IMG/VR virus record: IMGVR_UViG_3300046817_000787
Location: 1-31,843 of that record
Length of the DNA stretch: 31,843 nucleotides
Origin: a virus
Reading direction: 5' to 3' (one strand)
In this document: positions 28,380 through 31,843 of the stretch, piece after piece
How the letters are laid out: each line of letters opens with the position of its first letter
Position numbering within the stretch: the first letter of the stretch is position 1
Made by a program: the position numbers and the translations under genes
Notes under the pieces: generated by a model
Told to the model about the DNA's origin: nothing
The model's input: the letters and a program-made list of their open reading frames with translations, nothing else
The model's database searches: none

Positions 28380-29215
28380 TGCGCATCATTCGGGTATTCC
28401 CGCGCAAGACCAGAGCCACACCCGATGACGCCCTTGTTTATTGCGGCCCGCCGGATTTGCTGGCCTACGCGGACGAGGTTCACGTCTCTGTTACGTTCAC
28501 TTGGGACAAGCCGCGCGCCGAGCGACTTGCGGAGGAATGGCGATGGGTCGCGCCGGTCAAGATCGGCGGGGTTGCCTACGGCGATTCCAGTCTGGAGTTC
28601 ATCCCCGGTCGTTACATCAAGCCGGGGTACACGATAACCTCGCGCGGCTGCCCCGAGCGGTGCTGGTTTTGCAGCGTTTGGAAGAAGTGGCCGACCGTCA
28701 ATCTGCTGCCGATCCATGATGGCTGGAACGTCCTCGACGACAACCTGCTGGCCTGTCCGCGCGAGCATGTCGAAGCTGTGTTCGAGATGCTGCGACGCCA
28801 AAAGAGACGATGCGAGTTCAGCGGGGGCATCCAGCCGGCAAGGCTGGAGGATTGGCATGTCGATCTGTTTGCCAGCCTAAAGCCGCGGCCGAATATTTTC
28901 TTCGCGTATGACGATCCGGGCGGGACGAACGATACCCTTGAAAGCCTGGAGAGCGCCGCCAGCCGGTTGATTGCCGCCGGTTTCACCGCCGCATCTCACC
29001 GGCTGCGGTCTTTCGTTCTGATCGGGTTCCCGAAAGATACGCGGGAGGCTGCGGAGGAACGGTTGACCTCACTGGTCCGCGTCGGCATTACGCCGTTCGC
29101 GATGCGCTGGCGGCCGGAGAATGCGGCCGGAGAGCGCCGGGCACCGGGGCCGGAGTGGCAAGCCTTTCAGCGCAGCTGGTCGAGGCCCGCAATGATCCAC
29201 GCAAGGGCGGCGTAA
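28379..29215 (+). CDS. Phage radical-SAM family protein
   Basis: The product has 278 residues. The motif TSRGCPERCWFCSVW supplies CxxxCxxC (Cys91, Cys95, Cys98), which binds the 4Fe-4S cluster that cleaves S-adenosylmethionine. The preceding KIGGVAYGD and following WNVLDDNLLACPREHVEAVF, FSGGIQ and IFFAYD fit a radical-SAM TIM barrel. The N-terminal MRIIRVFPRK and surrounding pattern recall radical-SAM proteins of tailed phages whose reaction is unknown. ATG 28379 makes a TGATG overlap. The location just before the terminase suggests late expression. DNA, RNA or protein modification are all possible. Confidence 0.8.
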   Translation: MRIIRVFPRKTRATPDDALVYCGPPDLLAYADEVHVSVTFTWDKPRAERLAEEWRWVAPVKIGGVAYGDSSLEFIPGRYIKPGYTITSRGCPERCWFCSVWKKWPTVNLLPIHDGWNVLDDNLLACPREHVEAVFEMLRRQKRRCEFSGGIQPARLEDWHVDLFASLKPRPNIFFAYDDPGGTNDTLESLESAASRLIAAGFTAASHRLRSFVLIGFPKDTREAAEERLTSLVRVGITPFAMRWRPENAAGERRAPGPEWQAFQRSWSRPAMIHARAA

Positions 29216-29219
29216 TCTG

Positions 29220-29507
29220 ATGCGCCGCTGGCTCACCCGGCCTATCCTCCAAGAACTTTACCGCGTCCACGCAAAACTGGAGACGATCATGGCTGCAATC
29301 GACGACCTGAAGGCTTCCGTCGCCCGTGTCACCGAGCAGGACCAGGCGATCATCACGCTATGCACGACCCTCTCGCAGCAGCTGAAGGACGCGCTGGCGA
29401 GCAACGACACCGCGGCGATCGAGGGCATCGCGAACCAGCTGGGGGCGCAGGCCGATCAGGTGGCCGCGGCGGTCCAGGCCAACACGCCGCAGGCCCCGAC
29501 GCCCTGA
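29220..29507 (+). CDS. Coiled-coil small protein before the terminase, 95 aa
   Basis: The product is mainly a long helix (LYRVHAKLETIMAAIDDLKA, then QDQAIITLCTTLSQQLKDAL) with a short Pro/Ala tail. Small helical proteins of this kind commonly accompany phage structural and packaging genes. ATG 29220 was used; ATG 29289 would give a shorter form beginning MAAIDDLK. No catalytic motif is seen, and the role is unknown. Confidence 0.62.
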   Translation: MRRWLTRPILQELYRVHAKLETIMAAIDDLKASVARVTEQDQAIITLCTTLSQQLKDALASNDTAAIEGIANQLGAQADQVAAAVQANTPQAPTP

Positions 29508-29510
29508 CGC

Positions 29511-31616
29511 ATGGCCGAAGGCGATACCAGGAGCGCCGAGCAGGCTGACGCGGAGACCCGCGCCCGCATCATCGGCATCCTGGTCTCCGACAAGTGGCAG
29601 GCTCACCAAACGATATTCGAGCATCGCCACCAGCACGGCGGGGTGCCGGTCGAGCCGGCCCCCTTCCACAAGGAACTGATTTCCGACTTCTGGTCCGACG
29701 ACCGCTACTCGATCCGCATGGCCTTCCGCGGCTCGGCCAAATCGACGCTGGGCGAAGAAGACATCACCCTCGCCGCGTGCCTGCGGCAGTTCCACAATAT
29801 CCTGGTGATCGGCTCGTCCGAGACCCGCGCTGCCGAGCGGCTGGCCGCAGTCGCCTACGAACTCGCCAACAACGAATACCTCACCCGCCTGTTCGGCGAT
29901 CTGAAGGGCGCGGTGTGGACCCAGACGAAGCTCGTCACCACCGGCAACGTCTGCATCCAGGCGATGGGGCGGGACCAGGATATCCGGGGGGTCAAGTATC
30001 TCGACTACCGGCCCGACCTGGTGTTCGTCGATGACGTGGAAAGCCCCGAATCGGTGCAGACCCCGGAGCAGCGCATCAAGACCCTGCGCTGGTTCCTGGC
30101 CGAGCTGCTGCCGGCCTGCGCGCCGAATGTGAAGGTGCGCATCCGGGCGACGCCGATGGACGCCGAATCGGTGCCGATGCGGCTGCAAAGGGAAAGCGGC
30201 TGGCCGACCAAGACGTACCCGGTGGAGTACATCGACGAGGCCGGCAAGCGGCAACCATCCTGGCCGGCGGCCTATCCCCTGACCTGGATCGACCGGCAGC
30301 GGCAGAACTACGCCGCGCTGGGCGAGCTTGGAGTGTGGGACCGGGAATATATGTGCAAAGCGGTGTCCGACGCCGACACCCCGTTCAAGCGAGAGATGAT
30401 CCGCGTCTCGCCGAGGGAAAAGTCATGGCACGCCTGCTACGCCTTCATCGACCCGGCAAGAACCACCGGGCGGAACTCAGCATCGACGGGCTGGGCTGTC
30501 TGGTCGTGGATATCAAACCGCCTAGTCGTCTGGGCCGCCGGCGCGCAGATGCTGCTGCCCGACGAGATCGTGGCGCTGGCCTTCGATATCCACGAACGCT
30601 TCGATCCCGTCTGGATCGGCGTGGAGCTTGACGGCCTAGAGCAATGGCTGTTGCAGCCGCTGCGCCACGAGATGGCTCGCCGCGGCACGTCGATCCCGAT
30701 TCGCGGCCTCCGCGCGCCGCGATCAAAGCTTGATTTCATCAAGGGGCTGCAACCCTATTTCCACAGCCGCGAGTGCGAGTTCGCGCAGCCCCTTCCCGAA
30801 CTGACCGAGCAATTGCTGAACTTCCCTCGCGGCCGCATCGACGCGCCGAACGCGCTTGCCTACGCGCTCCAGATGCGACCGGGCCTGCCGGTCTATGACG
30901 CCTTCAACGGCGCCGAGCACATCGTCCACGACCTTGACTACGACCACACCAAGCCGCTGTTCCTCGCCGCCAACGCAACGGGCGCGATGACGACGGCGGC
31001 GCTGGTGCAGCTGGCCGAGGGGCGCCTCTTGGTCTTGGCGGACTGGGTGATGGAAGGGAACCCCGGCGAGTGCGTCGATATCATCCACCGCGAGGCGACC
31101 TTGGCCGGCGAATCGGTGCGCGCCGGCATCCGGCCCGAGACGCGGCACTGGTCGGACATGCTGAAGCAGGCGGCGCCTATGCCCTATATGCGCTCCCGCG
31201 CGCCGACCTGGATTTACCCGCCGCACCACGCCGAGAGGTACACCAATGTCGGGCTGGTTCAAGCGATCGGGACTATACCGGCTGATCGCCGGATGGGCGG
31301 GGAGGAAGTCCGGGGCCAGCTTCAAATGCGCGACCTGCTTGGCCGTACAGCCGGCGGAATGTCCCTTGTCCAGATATCAGGACTGGCCTCGTGGACCTGC
31401 CGAGCCCTCTCCGGTGGTTATAGTCGATCCCTGGTGCGAGGCCGGATACAGGACGCGGCGGAAGAAGGCCCCTACCGCCTCCTGGTGGAAGGCATCGAAT
31501 CGTTTCTTGCGCTGAGCCATGCGCGGCGCGAAGAAGAAGACGCGGATAATCAGCAGCCGACCGGCGTTGATCCTTTTGGGCGGGTCTATAAGACCGCCGT
31601 ACCGATGAGGAACTGA
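29511..31616 (+). CDS. terL: Terminase large subunit with extra C-terminal domain
   Basis: The product has 701 residues. The packaging ATPase has Walker A in RGSAKST (residues 73-79) and Walker B in LVFVDDVE (Asp174/175). The RNase H-like nuclease begins at CYAFIDPARTTG (Asp314). It translocates DNA into the procapsid and cuts it. Typical podovirus proteins are about 500-600 residues, so some 150-200 residues at the C-terminus (from ~450, starting FNGAEHIVHDLDYDHT) are extra and may form another beta-sheet domain or a portal-docking part. Only three bases separate its ATG from the preceding stop. The next gene starts one base after its stop. Confidence 0.9.
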   Translation: MAEGDTRSAEQADAETRARIIGILVSDKWQAHQTIFEHRHQHGGVPVEPAPFHKELISDFWSDDRYSIRMAFRGSAKSTLGEEDITLAACLRQFHNILVIGSSETRAAERLAAVAYELANNEYLTRLFGDLKGAVWTQTKLVTTGNVCIQAMGRDQDIRGVKYLDYRPDLVFVDDVESPESVQTPEQRIKTLRWFLAELLPACAPNVKVRIRATPMDAESVPMRLQRESGWPTKTYPVEYIDEAGKRQPSWPAAYPLTWIDRQRQNYAALGELGVWDREYMCKAVSDADTPFKREMIRVSPREKSWHACYAFIDPARTTGRNSASTGWAVWSWISNRLVVWAAGAQMLLPDEIVALAFDIHERFDPVWIGVELDGLEQWLLQPLRHEMARRGTSIPIRGLRAPRSKLDFIKGLQPYFHSRECEFAQPLPELTEQLLNFPRGRIDAPNALAYALQMRPGLPVYDAFNGAEHIVHDLDYDHTKPLFLAANATGAMTTAALVQLAEGRLLVLADWVMEGNPGECVDIIHREATLAGESVRAGIRPETRHWSDMLKQAAPMPYMRSRAPTWIYPPHHAERYTNVGLVQAIGTIPADRRMGGEEVRGQLQMRDLLGRTAGGMSLVQISGLASWTCRALSGGYSRSLVRGRIQDAAEEGPYRLLVEGIESFLALSHARREEEDADNQQPTGVDPFGRVYKTAVPMRN

Positions 31617-31617
31617 G

Positions 31618-31843
31618 ATGGCCCGTTCGCAGGACAACCAGACCGACGCCCCGGAAGACATTCGGACCCCGGCGCAGGGAACCGCCGGTGCCGATAAGGT
31701 GCTGCCGGTCGATCCCAAGGCCGACCCCCGGGCACTGGGCGCTCCGATGCCCTCGACGGCCAAGGTGCCGGGCGTGGCGTTCGCCGGGCCGGAGTGGATG
31801 CCGATGACGCAGGCCGACCGCGCCCGCCTCCAGGCGCTGCGCG
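31618..31843 (+). CDS. Start of a hypothetical protein, cut by the right edge
   Basis: An ATG directly after terL opens at least 75 codons to the window end. The visible N-terminus is polar, with many Pro, Asp and Ala (ARSQDNQTDAPEDIRTPAQG, then VLPVDPKADPRALGAPMPS). It is not a portal as far as can be seen. The gene is probably part of the virion block, and its identity needs the missing sequence. Confidence 0.65.
   Translation, partial: MARSQDNQTDAPEDIRTPAQGTAGADKVLPVDPKADPRALGAPMPSTAKVPGVAFAGPEWMPMTQADRARLQALR

Noticed and set aside
1-31843. tRNA genes, CRISPR arrays, integrase, insertion sequences and a diversity-generating retroelement
   Set aside because: No cloverleaf-like sequence, regular spaced repeats, recombinase or reverse-transcriptase motifs, or template/variable repeat pair was seen on reading both strands.

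Overview
The window is a high-GC (roughly 60-65%) stretch of a tailed double-stranded DNA phage genome or prophage. The evidence is a large terminase, virion proteins, an endolysin, phage-type recombination genes and many small genes overlapping by ATGA, TGATG or GTGA. Very long glutamine/glycine-rich internal virion proteins, one carrying a lysozyme domain, point to a podovirus-like (short-tailed) virion. GC content and gene style suggest a proteobacterial, perhaps alphaproteobacterial, host; this is inference. No integrase, tRNA, rRNA or CRISPR array was seen. Portal, capsid and tail-tube genes are missing and probably lie outside the window.

Layout. (1) 1-813, leftward: an O-antigen ligase/polymerase-like membrane protein cut by the left edge. 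(2) 892-13858, rightward late block: a small basic protein, three consecutive proteins with Sec-type signal peptides (small virion-like protein, S74 tail fibre, beta-helix tailspike), a lysis cluster (coiled-coil membrane protein, lambda-R-like endolysin, 31-residue membrane peptide), a GNAT-like protein, three internal virion/ejection-type proteins and a PurD-like ATP-grasp protein. (3) 19387 down to 13855, leftward early operon: tiny genes, a YqaJ-type exonuclease, a KTSC protein and an ERF annealing protein. (4) 19484-21431, rightward: XRE-type regulator, RusA resolvase and RepA-like ATPase. (5) 25078 down to 21416, leftward: small accessory genes including a five-gene module duplicated in tandem with alternate genes replaced, a secreted thermonuclease and a small PD-(D/E)XK-like nuclease. 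(6) 25147-25767, leftward: a CRMHGG-type protein, possibly the small terminase. (7) 25768-26264: gene-poor segment with a 37-bp tandem repeat. (8) 26325-27054: a RepL-like winged-helix protein converging on a small hypothetical gene. (9) 27130-31843, rightward after a strong hairpin: membrane protein, lipoprotein, radical-SAM protein, large terminase and the start of another gene.

How it works together. ERF, YqaJ exonuclease, RusA and the RepA-like ATPase form a recombination/replication set. Related TTTAC-N5-GTAAAG...GCTACG elements lie upstream of both leftward operons and suggest shared control. The endolysin, small membrane proteins and lipoprotein probably serve lysis, although no holin is certain.

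The most striking signals are: a perfect 20-bp palindrome containing the chromosomal ParB site consensus inside the giant internal virion gene, with no ParA or ParB in the window; signal peptides on adhesin-like proteins; a phage-borne O-antigen ligase-like gene; the mosaic tandem duplication; an amber codon splitting a small membrane gene; and a CRMHGG-type protein whose conserved N-terminus is encoded without any normal start codon.
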